A stretch of 64,000 nt of DNA from a virus. The stretch covers positions 1 through 64,000 of the IMG/VR virus record IMGVR_UViG_3300037070_006409; one strand, 5' to 3'. Positions within the stretch are counted from its first letter, which is position 1; every line of letters starts with the position of its first letter. The notes beneath the pieces were generated by a model, which ran no database searches, was not told where the DNA came from, and worked only from the letters and a program-made list of their open reading frames with translations. Below are positions 31,895-39,272 of the stretch, in pieces. The position numbers and the translations under genes were made by a program.

Positions 31895-33328
31895 GTGCCG
31901 CTCGACCACGAATTCGATCGCGAAGACGTATTCCCGAGCTGGTTTCCTAACCGGCTCCAGGATTTCCTCAGCGCGGCTCGCACAGACCTTCGGCTGAGCC
32001 TCAAATCCTCGACGGTCGTCCAGATCATCCCCGACGAAGCTCTCGGCATCGCAGCGGTCGCCATAGATGGCCGCTGGCGCTTCATCACCAAAACGATCGA
32101 ACGGGTCCACCCCGGCGGTGCCAAAGGCACCTACGTCATCTGGGCGATCGCCACCGACAACGACGTTGACAACACGCCGGACCCCTTCACCGATCACACC
32201 GACTACGCCTTCCAGCTACGGATCACGAGCGGGGCGAAACCCACGGGTGAAGGCGTTGAGGTCGTGGAGAAGATCGGGGAGATCGACTGGAGCGGAACCG
32301 AAATCGAAGCTCTCCGCCAGACGCACAGCGCCGTCACCGGCCCGATGTTGGCGGACGGCGCTCTATCCAGCGAAGCACCCAGCGACATCACCTGGACGCG
32401 AGCAGCAAACGGAGGCTTGATCGCAGGCTTCAAGGCCAACTCGGTCGGCGCCACCGAGTTGGCCGACGAAGCCGTGGACACCAACGCGCTGATCGCCCTT
32501 GCGGTGACGACGGCGAAGATCGCGGCCGAAGCGATCACCGAAGCCAAGCTCGCCACCGGCTCGGTCGTCGCTGCCAAGATCGCTGCGCTAGCAGTCGAAA
32601 CCGCCAAGATTGCCGCGAAAGCGGTGACCGAAGGAAAGCTTGGCGACGAAGCGGTGAACACCGGCCAGATCAAGGCGCTGGCGGTCACCTCGGCCAAGCT
32701 CGCGGCCGAAGCGGTGACCGGGGAAAAGGTCGGCGCGCTGGCGATTACGGAAGCCAAGCTCGCGGCCGAAGCGGTTAGCACAGCCAAGATCGCAAATCTC
32801 GCCGTCACCGAAGCGAAGCTCGCAAACGAAGGCGTCGCCACGGGGAAGATCAAAAACCTCGCGGTGACCGCAGCCAAGCTCGCCGAAGCAGCGGTCGAAG
32901 AAGCGAAGATCGCGGATGGGGCGGTGACATCGCGAAAGGCGAAACTAACTTCCGGCCTAGCCAAAATGACGGCTGACAAAAAACCGGGCGAAGCCTATGA
33001 AGACGTTGAAGGGGCCAGTGCCACCTTCACGCTCGCGGTGAAATCGTTTGTAATTGTCGAGGCGGTATGGGATATGGAAGCCACCCCGACCGGCGAAATG
33101 ATCGGCACGATGCGCTTCGATGCTGCCGACAACGCAGCGACGGCTCTCCTCAAGTGCAAAGGGGAAGCGGCTGTCGATGGCGAACGTGCCACGGTGCCGC
33201 AGGTCTACCGCGAAGAACTCGCGGCTGGCGAACATACGATCAAGATGCGGGTCAAAAAGGTCGGCATCTCGGGCGTCTCGCTCTATGCGGCCGGAACCCG
33301 CTTCACGTATTTCGTCCACGCAGCCTAG
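31895..33328 (+). CDS. Tail fibre protein with decapeptide-like repeats
   Basis: A 477-residue protein from leaderless GTG 31895. The N-terminal 170 residues are the baseplate-attachment type (FLSAARTDLRLSLKSSTVVQIIPD). Residues about 190-345 are roughly 15 copies of a 10-residue unit (KIAAxAVTxA / KLAxEAVTxA), typical of trimeric beta-helix fibre shafts. The C-terminal 120 residues form a beta domain (FTLAVKSFVIVEAVWDMEAT, LYAAGTRFTYFVHAA), probably the receptor-binding tip. It converges on a minus-strand gene. Confidence 0.8.
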   Translation: MPLDHEFDREDVFPSWFPNRLQDFLSAARTDLRLSLKSSTVVQIIPDEALGIAAVAIDGRWRFITKTIERVHPGGAKGTYVIWAIATDNDVDNTPDPFTDHTDYAFQLRITSGAKPTGEGVEVVEKIGEIDWSGTEIEALRQTHSAVTGPMLADGALSSEAPSDITWTRAANGGLIAGFKANSVGATELADEAVDTNALIALAVTTAKIAAEAITEAKLATGSVVAAKIAALAVETAKIAAKAVTEGKLGDEAVNTGQIKALAVTSAKLAAEAVTGEKVGALAITEAKLAAEAVSTAKIANLAVTEAKLANEGVATGKIKNLAVTAAKLAEAAVEEAKIADGAVTSRKAKLTSGLAKMTADKKPGEAYEDVEGASATFTLAVKSFVIVEAVWDMEATPTGEMIGTMRFDAADNAATALLKCKGEAAVDGERATVPQVYREELAAGEHTIKMRVKKVGISGVSLYAAGTRFTYFVHAA

Positions 33329-33888
33329 TAGTTGATCGCCCGGTGGACTCTGAGGGGGTGCCGCCGCCGATGGTGCCTGCGATGGCGACGAGGTTTAGCA
33401 GGGCGGGCTTCATGCAGCCGGGCTTCACAGCCAGGGAGGGCCGGCTTAAACGTGAACTTCCAGTACATCGGATTCGATTCGTCCGGGCTGTGGCCCAGGT
33501 GCAGCACATGGCCGTACTCATGCAAGACGATTCGACAGCGCACTTCGCGGGCCTTGGCCGGGATTAGCCCCGGTTCGGCAACCAAATTGTTGAGGGCAAC
33601 GACTTCTTCGAGCTTGGCGATAGGCGTGATTTTGACTAGGCATTCGACCTCTTGCACCCCTTCGGGGAATTCACCGTCTCCGGCAAAGGTCGTCTGCCCG
33701 GCAACTCCAAGCGGCAGCGGGGCTTCTTCGAAGCGTTCAGACGAGCACCACAGCGAGCGTGACCAGCCCCAATATTCCTTCGCGACTTGGATGTCATCGT
33801 CCATCGTTGGAACTGCTGCGGAGGCTTGCCCCGCCACCGAGGCCAGCACAATGCCGAGGAGGAGGGCGCAGCGGAGAGGCTTGGTCAT
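33325..33888 (-). CDS. Secreted metzincin-like zinc metalloprotease
   Basis: A 187-residue protein on the minus strand. The first 24 residues are a clean signal peptide (MTKPLRCALLLGIVLASVAG, cleavage after QASA). Residues about 120-136 hold HEYGHVLHLGH, the zinc-binding metzincin core (HExxH, third His at +10), followed by NPMYW as a possible Met-turn. The G usual at position 8 of the motif is His. A His/Arg-rich tail follows. It has its own leader with the CACCACCCGA box, so it is probably expressed early. It may be a moron acting outside the host cell. Confidence 0.72.
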   Translation of the reverse strand: MTKPLRCALLLGIVLASVAGQASAAVPTMDDDIQVAKEYWGWSRSLWCSSERFEEAPLPLGVAGQTTFAGDGEFPEGVQEVECLVKITPIAKLEEVVALNNLVAEPGLIPAKAREVRCRIVLHEYGHVLHLGHSPDESNPMYWKFTFKPALPGCEARLHEARPAKPRRHRRHHRRRHPLRVHRAINY

Positions 33889-33940
33889 CGTTTCGCTCCT
33901 TCAGGAGTCGGGTTCGGGTGGTGGCCCAGATAATAGCAGG
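33889..33940 (-). promoter_or_regulatory. Promoter and leader of the metalloprotease gene, with leader box
   Basis: Reading on the minus strand: TATTAT (about 33928-33933) as -10, then the leader box CACCACCCGA (33914-33923) followed by ACCCGAC, then GAAGGAGCGAAACG before ATG 33888. The same order (-10, box, GGAG, GCGAA) is present at 36326, 40697, 50369 and 59106 on the plus strand. Confidence 0.7.
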
Positions 33941-33942
33941 CA

Positions 33943-33957
33943 GGTAAGAAACTTACC
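33943..33957. promoter_or_regulatory. Palindromic operator GGTAAGAAACTTACC
   Basis: A 15-bp palindrome with 6-bp arms (GGTAAG/CTTACC) lies between the divergent metalloprotease and endolysin promoters. A second copy with the same arms is at 50335-50349, also upstream of a leader-box promoter. It is a probable repressor or activator site. Confidence 0.6.
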
Positions 33958-33978
33958 AGCCATCACTCCCGGCCTGGC

Positions 33979-34006
33979 GGTTTCCCTTCTGCGGGGGGAG
34001 TAGTCT
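33979..34006 (+). promoter_or_regulatory. Promoter, GGTTTC-N16-TANNCT class, copy 4
   Basis: GGTTTC 33979-33984, 16-nt spacer, TAGTCT 34001-34006, upstream of the lysis operon. It is identical in form to copies 1-3. The box-to-start distance (9 nt) favours GTG 34016 over GTG 34010. Confidence 0.7.
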
Positions 34007-34009
34007 TCC

Positions 34010-34711
34010 GTGCCGGTGCCAGCACCCTCGTTTACCAAGAGCAGCCGCGGCCCGCGGGTCAAGAAGCTCCAGAAGGCGATCAAGGAAAACCTCAAGCACC
34101 GAGGTTTCGACCAGTGGGCCGACGGGATCATCGTGGACGGCGTGCCCGGCCCGATGACCTTCAAGATGGCCCGCCTCAACGGCTCGATGCGCGGCCTCTC
34201 CAAGCAGCAGCTTCGCAAGATCGCCAGGGGCACCCTCACTCGCCATGCCGAGCTGATCTTGCTCGGGGAGAAGAAACGCTCGCGCGCCATGAGGAAGCGC
34301 GAGAAGAAGCGCGCTCACCGCTTCAAGCGCATCCTCCACGAGTTGAACAACCCGCCCCGCGGCGACGGCATCGTCACCTTCGACGGCAAGCCATGCGCGA
34401 AGGAAATCGCCTTCTGGCTCCAGAAAGCCCGAGACAACGGCTGGGGCGGCGAACTCGTCAGCGGCGTGCGCTCGCCTGAGCACTCCGAGGACCTGTGCTT
34501 CGGTATGTGCGGGGCGCCATCGTGCCCCGGCACCTGCGCCGGCCGCTCCTCCAACCACTGCTGCCCACCGAGCTTCAAGTGCAAGGAGGGCGAGGGCGCG
34601 GCGGACTGCTCCGACTACCTCAACCTCGCCGTGATCCTGCGCCGGATCGGCGCTCCCATCTTCAATGCACTTCCGCAAGATAGGGTGCACTTCAGCTATA
34701 CGGGAGCCTGA
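34010..34711 (+). CDS. Endolysin, M15-type peptidase with peptidoglycan-binding N-terminus
   Basis: A 233-residue protein (GTG 34010; GTG 34016 also possible). Residues 5-60 resemble a peptidoglycan-binding fold (SRGPRVKKLQKAIKENL, then DGVPGPMTFKMARLNG). A basic linker follows. The C-terminus has VSGVRSPEHSEDL, then H-C with a Cys-rich insertion (CGAPSCPGTC, HCCPPSFKC), then GAADCSDYLNLAV and PQDRVHFSYTGA. His, Asp and the final His match the M15 zinc site (HxxxxxxD and DxxH) with an insertion. It cuts the host wall at lysis. Confidence 0.7.
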   Translation: MPVPAPSFTKSSRGPRVKKLQKAIKENLKHRGFDQWADGIIVDGVPGPMTFKMARLNGSMRGLSKQQLRKIARGTLTRHAELILLGEKKRSRAMRKREKKRAHRFKRILHELNNPPRGDGIVTFDGKPCAKEIAFWLQKARDNGWGGELVSGVRSPEHSEDLCFGMCGAPSCPGTCAGRSSNHCCPPSFKCKEGEGAADCSDYLNLAVILRRIGAPIFNALPQDRVHFSYTGA

Positions 34712-35325
34712 TGTCCCGCCCATGCGAGCCAGGATGCTCCTGTGGCCGACATCGCCGTGATCCAGCCGTGAGCAAGAGGGTCGCTGAAAAACTACGGGGC
34801 CGCCCGAAGTCAGCCACGCATCGCGCAAAGCTCGCAGAGGCCAACCGGCTACCTCCCCTTTCCGCAGAGGATTTCTGGGAGCAAGTCGAGCGCAGGGCCG
34901 AGGACAAGTGCTGGGAGTGGTCGGGGACGCGCTTCCAGCAGGACGGCTACGGGCGCTGCCGAGGGAAACGTGCTCATCGGCTCGCTTGGGAGTTCTCCAA
35001 CGGACCAATTCCCGAGGGTCTACAGGTGCTCCACCACTGCGACAACCCCCCCTGCTGCAACCCGGCTCATCTGTATCTAGGCACCGTCATTGAGAACGTC
35101 CGCGACCGCGTAGAGCGGGACAGGGGCGTCAAGGGCGAGCGGGTGAATACCAACAAGCTGACTGAGGATGAGGTTCGTGCGATCCGGTATCTCTGTGACG
35201 AGGGCTGGGTTCACCGCGACATCGCAAACGCCTTTGGGGTGACGCCAGCAATGGTGGGGTATATCGCCCGTCGCCAAAGCTGGCAACATCTGCCCGAGCA
35301 TCAACTACAGGAGGCAGCAGCATGA
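34711..35325 (+). CDS. HNH homing endonuclease
   Basis: A 204-residue protein from ATG 34711 (TGATG after the endolysin). The N-terminus is a Cys-rich NUMOD-like basic region (RPCEPGCSCGRHRRDP). The core HNH_3 domain is CWEWSGTRFQQDGYG, VLHHCDNPPCCNPAHLYLGT. A C-terminal HTH (IRYLCDEGWVHRDIANAFGVTPAMVGYIA) follows. It is inserted within the lysis cassette. Confidence 0.85.
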   Translation: MSRPCEPGCSCGRHRRDPAVSKRVAEKLRGRPKSATHRAKLAEANRLPPLSAEDFWEQVERRAEDKCWEWSGTRFQQDGYGRCRGKRAHRLAWEFSNGPIPEGLQVLHHCDNPPCCNPAHLYLGTVIENVRDRVERDRGVKGERVNTNKLTEDEVRAIRYLCDEGWVHRDIANAFGVTPAMVGYIARRQSWQHLPEHQLQEAAA

Positions 35326-35759
35326 TCTTTGGATATACCTTCCCCGAGGTTCGCAAGGCGGTGATGTCCTTCGCCATCTTCGCCCTCACCACCCTCGCCT
35401 TGGTCTTCGTCTACGACCCCGGCATCAAGGACGCGATCATCGTGGTGCTCGGCAACGGGTTCGCGGTCGCAGCCGTCTTCTACGCCCCCAAGTTCTCGGT
35501 CGAAGACCTGACCAAGATGGTCGGGCAGCTATTCGGCTCGGTGCAGTCTCTGCTCACCTTCTTCGTCGTCATCGACCCGAACGTGTGGGTCGTCATCGGC
35601 GCCGTCGTCTCGCTGATCCCCATCGGCTACGCCGTCTTCAAGACGAAGAACCTGGAGCCGATCAACGCTCTCGTGCCATCGCCGGAGTTCTTCGGGCCAC
35701 CCGAATCGAGCGCCGAAGCGAAGAAGACGACAACCGCTTCTGCTCCACCCGAGGGGTAG
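35322..35759 (+). CDS. Putative holin
   Basis: A 145-residue membrane protein. Hydrophobic helices at about 12-33, 38-54, 70-83 and 85-106, with a polar Ser/Thr/Pro tail. Located between endolysin and lysozyme-like genes, it is the best holin candidate. It would form membrane lesions that release or activate the lysins. The start ATG 35322 overlaps the HNH stop. Confidence 0.7.
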   Translation: MIFGYTFPEVRKAVMSFAIFALTTLALVFVYDPGIKDAIIVVLGNGFAVAAVFYAPKFSVEDLTKMVGQLFGSVQSLLTFFVVIDPNVWVVIGAVVSLIPIGYAVFKTKNLEPINALVPSPEFFGPPESSAEAKKTTTASAPPEG

Positions 35760-35763
35760 GGCG

Positions 35764-36192
35764 ATGCCGACCCGCGACACCTTCGCTCGTGCCTTCCTGC
35801 GCGAGATCGAGGCGCCGGTCAAGCAGCACAACTTGATCGCCCTCGTCGCCTGGATGCAGGCCGAGGGCCTCGGGGGGTCCTACAACCCCCTCAACACCAC
35901 GCTGCATATGCCGGGTTCGACCCGCTTCAACTTCGCCGACGTGCAGAACTACGTTGACTTCGACCAGGGCGTGAGGGCCACTGCCCGCACGCTGGTCGAG
36001 GGGGCGCACAAGGCTGACGACCCCTTCGGCTATCGCGCCATCCTGCGCCGTCTGCGCGCGAACGCGCCGGCTCGCTACACGTTGAAGGCGGTCGAGGTGT
36101 CGGCGTGGGGCACCGGTGGACTCGCCCTCGCGTGCCGAAAGCAGACGGTGAATCACTACGACCACTTTGCTGCGATGCCCATCGCCACCTGA
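35764..36192 (+). CDS. Lysozyme-like protein
   Basis: A 142-residue protein. The segment NLIALVAWMQAEGLGGSYNPLNTTLHMPGST followed by FADVQNYVDFDQGVRATARTLVEGA and YRAILRRLR is the plan of small lysozyme/transglycosylase-like lysins of actinophages: catalytic Glu in the AEG motif, NPL-N-T-T, then a G-V-x-x-Y-like segment. It is the third wall enzyme of the phage, last in the late transcript before the terminator. Confidence 0.65.
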   Translation: MPTRDTFARAFLREIEAPVKQHNLIALVAWMQAEGLGGSYNPLNTTLHMPGSTRFNFADVQNYVDFDQGVRATARTLVEGAHKADDPFGYRAILRRLRANAPARYTLKAVEVSAWGTGGLALACRKQTVNHYDHFAAMPIAT

Positions 36193-36222
36193 CCTTGGGC
36201 GGCCGCAGTAGCGGCGAGCAGG

Positions 36223-36228
36223 TAGACT
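36223..36228 (+). promoter_or_regulatory. -10 box TAGACT for candidate small RNA
   Basis: TAGACT after the lysozyme-like gene, with no start codon in leaderless position. The same hexamer precedes three leaderless genes. Transcription would start near 36235-36236. Confidence 0.5.
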
Positions 36229-36267
36229 GCTGTCTGAGACCGATCGCCTTCTTCGCTTCGGCGGGGT

Positions 36268-36277
36268 TCGGGTGGTG
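36268..36277 (-). promoter_or_regulatory. Leader box in inverted orientation
   Basis: TCGGGTGGTG on the plus strand is CACCACCCGA on the minus strand. On that strand it is preceded by CTATCC and followed by ACCCC and GCGAAG, as in the 40697 leader. No plausible minus-strand gene follows it to the left. Confidence 0.6.
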
Positions 36278-36287
36278 ATCGGATAGC

Positions 36288-36314
36288 AAACGGGCGCCCC
36301 AGGGCGTCCGTTTT
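36288..36314 (+). terminator. Strong intrinsic terminator
   Basis: AAACGGGCGCC pairs with GGCGTCCGTTT over 11 positions (one G-U) with a 4-5 nt loop, followed by a T tract. It ends the late transcript carrying the lysis genes and, if real, the candidate small RNA. Confidence 0.85.
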
Positions 36315-36325
36315 GCGTTTGATGG

Positions 36326-36369
36326 TAAGTTTCAGACCACCACCCGAATCCGCTACAACAGGAGGCACC
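36326..36369 (+). promoter_or_regulatory. Promoter and leader-box UTR of recT
   Basis: TAAGTT (36326-36331) as -10 in the context GGTAAGTTTCAGACC. The leader box CACCACCCGA is at 36338-36347, then AATCC, then AGGAGG (36360-36365) before ATG 36370. Confidence 0.7.
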
Positions 36370-37314
36370 ATGAGCACGAAGGCGACGACCCCGGAGATCA
36401 TCTCCCTCGCCAGCACGTTCTCGGCCGACGAACAGGCCGCCATCGCGAACTTCGCGGGCGTCACCATCGACCACCCCTCGTTCCTGCCCTACCTTGGCAT
36501 CGCAAGCCATCTCGGCCTCTCGCCTCTTCTGGGCGAGATCTGGCTGATCGAGACCCAAACCTTCGACCGCAGCACCGGGCAGTGGGTCGCGGCTCTGCGC
36601 CCTGCGGTCGGCCGCGATGGCTTCCTCAAAGTCGCGCGGCGCAGCAAGAATGTCATGGTCCCGCCGCGCTCCAACGTCGTCTGCGCCAACGACTACTTCA
36701 AGTTCACCGACAAGGGCGGCGATGTCGAGATCGAGCACTCCGTGACCCTCGCTGGCAGCGATGAGGAGAACGAGCTCGCCCATGCCCGCGGGCCAGTCCT
36801 CGGAGCATGGGCCAAGCTCTACTACCGCGACCGCACTCCCCCCTTCTTCTACTACGCCCCGATCGAGGAGCACGGCAAGCGTGGTCCGACCGCTCAGGAC
36901 GGCGACGAGCCCGTAGATGATTGGATCGGCGCCTGGAGCTACACGCACGCGATGATCGCCAAGTGCGCGCAGTCCTACGTGCTGCGCATCGGCGCCTCGA
37001 TCACCGGGGTCGTTCCCGCCGACGAGATCCATGGCATCGAGATCATCGGGGGCGGGGCTGGCAACGCCTCTAAGGCTCGCTCCGTCCCGGCTGACAGCGA
37101 GGGGATTGTGCACGCGTTGGAGAACGTCTCCGACGAGACCAAGGAGAAGCTGGTCGCCGCCCTGGCGCGGGTCAACGAGCTGTCCCCGTTCTCCTGGGCG
37201 ACGGCGAAGGTCTCCGTGGTCCTCGCCGAGGCCGACGAAGAGGCCGCCAAGGGCGTGCTCACCGACATCGAGCGCGAGATTGAGAAGCTCGAAAAGGATG
37301 AGGTCCGCGCGTGA
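36370..37314 (+). CDS. recT: RecT-family single-strand annealing protein
   Basis: A 314-residue protein from ATG 36370. It has the RecT hallmarks YLGIASHLGLSPLLGEIWLIET, then AVGRDGFLKVARR, then WAKLYYRDRTPPFFYYAPIEE and AMIAKCAQSYVLR. RecT anneals resected DNA strands during phage recombination. It overlaps the downstream exonuclease gene (GTGA), forming the usual annealase-exonuclease pair. The C-terminus is an acidic helix. Confidence 0.85.
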   Translation: MSTKATTPEIISLASTFSADEQAAIANFAGVTIDHPSFLPYLGIASHLGLSPLLGEIWLIETQTFDRSTGQWVAALRPAVGRDGFLKVARRSKNVMVPPRSNVVCANDYFKFTDKGGDVEIEHSVTLAGSDEENELAHARGPVLGAWAKLYYRDRTPPFFYYAPIEEHGKRGPTAQDGDEPVDDWIGAWSYTHAMIAKCAQSYVLRIGASITGVVPADEIHGIEIIGGGAGNASKARSVPADSEGIVHALENVSDETKEKLVAALARVNELSPFSWATAKVSVVLAEADEEAAKGVLTDIEREIEKLEKDEVRA

Positions 37315-38552
37315 GCGCGGACCTCATTCCATTCCCCGATAGGTCGATCACGCTAGATGAGGTGATCAAGCGCTGGCCGACCCTGCGCCAGAGCCTGCTT
37401 GCGGACTTCGATGACTGCTCTCTCTTCTCCTACTTCGGGATGCGCTACACCCAGGGCTGGAGCACCCACCCCCAGGCCCGAGGGACGATCTTCCACCGCT
37501 TCGCTGCCGAGTGCCTGCGCACAATGCAGACCCAGGACTCCGAGCAGATGCCGGTCGGCTCCGCCCTGGCGATCCTAGAGGAGGTCCTCGAACAGCGCGG
37601 CGTCCCCTCTCGCGACCTCGTGCGCCTCCCGCTCCGTGAAATCCCGGTCCTGCGCATGGCCGCATCGAAGTTCGCGAAAGACAACCGCTTCACCATCCGT
37701 AACGTCTGGGACATAGAGAAACGGCTGGAGGCGACCCTCACCTACGCCGACGACGAAGGCACGCTGCGGCCGCGACAGCTCACCGGGAAGCCCGACGCGA
37801 TCGTCCTCGATCCCGATCGCCCGAAAGACGGGCTGATCGTTCTCGACTTTAAGACGACCTGGGCGCTGCCGCCCGAGCGGGAAGGAACCGAGCGTGACGC
37901 CGCCGAGAAGGGCCTCTCCTACCACGGCTACTTCCAGCAGCGCTTCTACGCCTGGCTAATCCTCAAGACCTACCCGAAGATCAATTGGGTGACGCTGCGC
38001 GAGTTCTACGTCTACCGCTCCAAACCACGACAGGCCACTGTCCACCGCCGCGCCCTAGAGCAGATCGAGGAAGAGCTGGCGAACCTGGCGCGCGACTTCG
38101 ACCGCGCCGCCGCCTACGGCAAACCGCCGAAGCTCCGCTACCCCGAGATCCAGGAGTCGCCCTGGGAGCCGTCGCCTGGCAAGCATTGCCAGTTTTGCCC
38201 TCTTCGCCACCGCTGCCCGATTGACGACGAGGTGCTGAGCGCGATCGCGATCCAGAGCGAGGATCAGGCCCGCCGCGCCGTCGCTCGCCTGGAGGTATCC
38301 GAGGCCACGACGAAACAGATCAAGGAAGCCGTGCGCCCCTACATCGAGGAGCACGGGCCGGTCGTCAGCCGCCACTCCAAGGGCCGCCGGGCCTACGGGC
38401 TGAGAACGAATAGCGCAGGGAAACCCGAAGCCAGGTTTTTTGTGCCGGAAGGGAGCGACAGGGCACCCACGCGACAACCCGAGGAAGATGGGCGTCTTGA
38501 GGATGCCCTGCGTCGAGCTGCTGAGGTCGCGAGAGAGGAGGAAGCGGCGTGA
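37311..38552 (+). CDS. Cas4/RecB-like PD-(D/E)XK exonuclease
   Basis: A 413-residue protein from GTG 37311. Motifs in order: FDDCSLFSYFG (first Cys), GTIFHRFAAECL (motif I His), LTGKPDAIVLD (Asp), GLIVLDFKTTW (D-F-K-T), YFQQRFYAWLI (QxxxY). A C-terminal Cys cluster (HCQFCPLRHRCP) with the first Cys suggests a 4Fe-4S site as in Cas4/AddB. It resects DNA ends for RecT. A C-terminal helical extension of 100 residues is present. Confidence 0.85.
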   Translation: MSADLIPFPDRSITLDEVIKRWPTLRQSLLADFDDCSLFSYFGMRYTQGWSTHPQARGTIFHRFAAECLRTMQTQDSEQMPVGSALAILEEVLEQRGVPSRDLVRLPLREIPVLRMAASKFAKDNRFTIRNVWDIEKRLEATLTYADDEGTLRPRQLTGKPDAIVLDPDRPKDGLIVLDFKTTWALPPEREGTERDAAEKGLSYHGYFQQRFYAWLILKTYPKINWVTLREFYVYRSKPRQATVHRRALEQIEEELANLARDFDRAAAYGKPPKLRYPEIQESPWEPSPGKHCQFCPLRHRCPIDDEVLSAIAIQSEDQARRAVARLEVSEATTKQIKEAVRPYIEEHGPVVSRHSKGRRAYGLRTNSAGKPEARFFVPEGSDRAPTRQPEEDGRLEDALRRAAEVAREEEAA

Positions 38553-38965
38553 GATCGGTCGAAGAGCGGTTCTGGGAAAAGGTTGACCGGCAGGACGATT
38601 CGGACTGTTGGCCCTGGCTCGGGGGAACGCGCCGAGGGGGGTACGGGGAGTTCTGGGTTGAAGGAAGGATCGTTACTGCGCACCGCTTCGCCTACGAGCT
38701 TCTGATCGGGCCGATCCCGGCTGGCTTGGCGCTGGATCACCGATGCGAACAGCCGAGCTGCGTAAATCCATTCCACTGCGAGCCAGCGACCAACGTCGAG
38801 AATGTTCTGCGCGGGGCCTCCGGGCCAGCCGTGAATGCCCGGAAGACGCACTGCCACCGAGGGCATCCGTTCGATGAGGAGAACACGTATTTTCGGCCAA
38901 ATGGTCGGCGAAGCTGCCGTCGCTGTTCGCGTGAGGACCGGCGACGTGAAAGGCTGGGCGCGTGA
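38549..38965 (+). CDS. HNH homing endonuclease
   Basis: A 138-residue protein from GTG 38549 (overlapping the exonuclease stop). HNH_3-type core: CWPWLGGTRRGGYGEFWV, LALDHRCEQPSCVNPFHCEPAT. It ends in a zinc-ribbon motif (CHRGHPFDEENTYFRPNGRRSCRRC). A selfish gene inside the recombination operon. Confidence 0.85.
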   Translation: MRSVEERFWEKVDRQDDSDCWPWLGGTRRGGYGEFWVEGRIVTAHRFAYELLIGPIPAGLALDHRCEQPSCVNPFHCEPATNVENVLRGASGPAVNARKTHCHRGHPFDEENTYFRPNGRRSCRRCSREDRRRERLGA

Positions 38966-39111
38966 TGATGGCCGTGCGCTTCTGGGAGCTGCTCACCGGC
39001 TCGGCGCTCTTCGGTGTCGTCCTCAGCCTCGCGACGCTCGACCCCGGCGTGCTCCTCTTCTCCGTGCTCCTCCTCCTCGTCTGCTGCGTGCACTGGAAGC
39101 GGTGGGGCTGA
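38965..39111 (+). CDS. Small two-helix membrane protein
   Basis: A 48-residue protein whose ATG 38965 overlaps the HNH stop. Two hydrophobic helices (about 9-24 and 28-43; LLFSVLLLLVCC) and a WKRWG end. Its stop shares bases with the next ATG. Unknown role. Confidence 0.6.
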   Translation: MMAVRFWELLTGSALFGVVLSLATLDPGVLLFSVLLLLVCCVHWKRWG

Positions 39112-39272
39112 TGACGGCCTCAAGGTTGTTCGCGGCAGCGTTGTTTCTTTTCGGTACCAGCCTTATAGGTCTTCTGACCCACCACGATGGCCATGAAATA
39201 GGTATCGCAGTCGGTGGCTATCTCGTAGGAGTCGCCGCCTCCTTGTTCGCAGCTTCTCTAGGGAAAGGCTGA
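39111..39272 (+). CDS. Small two-helix membrane protein
   Basis: A 53-residue protein from ATG 39111. Helices at about 3-22 and 31-48 are separated by HHDGHE. It is coupled to both neighbours by one-base overlaps. It forms a pair with the preceding membrane protein. Unknown role. Confidence 0.6.
   Translation: MTASRLFAAALFLFGTSLIGLLTHHDGHEIGIAVGGYLVGVAASLFAASLGKG

Larger units (their letters stand above)
36236..36314 (+). ncRNA. Candidate trans-acting small RNA complementary to the leader box
   Basis: About 79 nt from a TAGACT promoter to a strong terminator. Hairpin 1 pairs CCGATCGCC (36240-36248) with GGTGATCGG (36274-36282, one G-U). Inside it a UUCG tetraloop hairpin (CGCTTCGGCG, 36254-36263) leaves GGGTTCGGGT (36264-36273) single-stranded. 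That segment is the exact complement of ACCCGAACCC in the leaders at 33889, 40697 and 50383, and pairs with one G-U in those at 36338 and 59117. Alternative: the segment is an inverted leader copy read on the minus strand. Confidence 0.45.

Noticed and set aside
32506-32930. Regular 30-nt spaced repeats that could be taken for a CRISPR array
   Set aside because: The repeats are in frame, imperfect and encode the fibre shaft decapeptides. No spacer-repeat alternation or cas genes.
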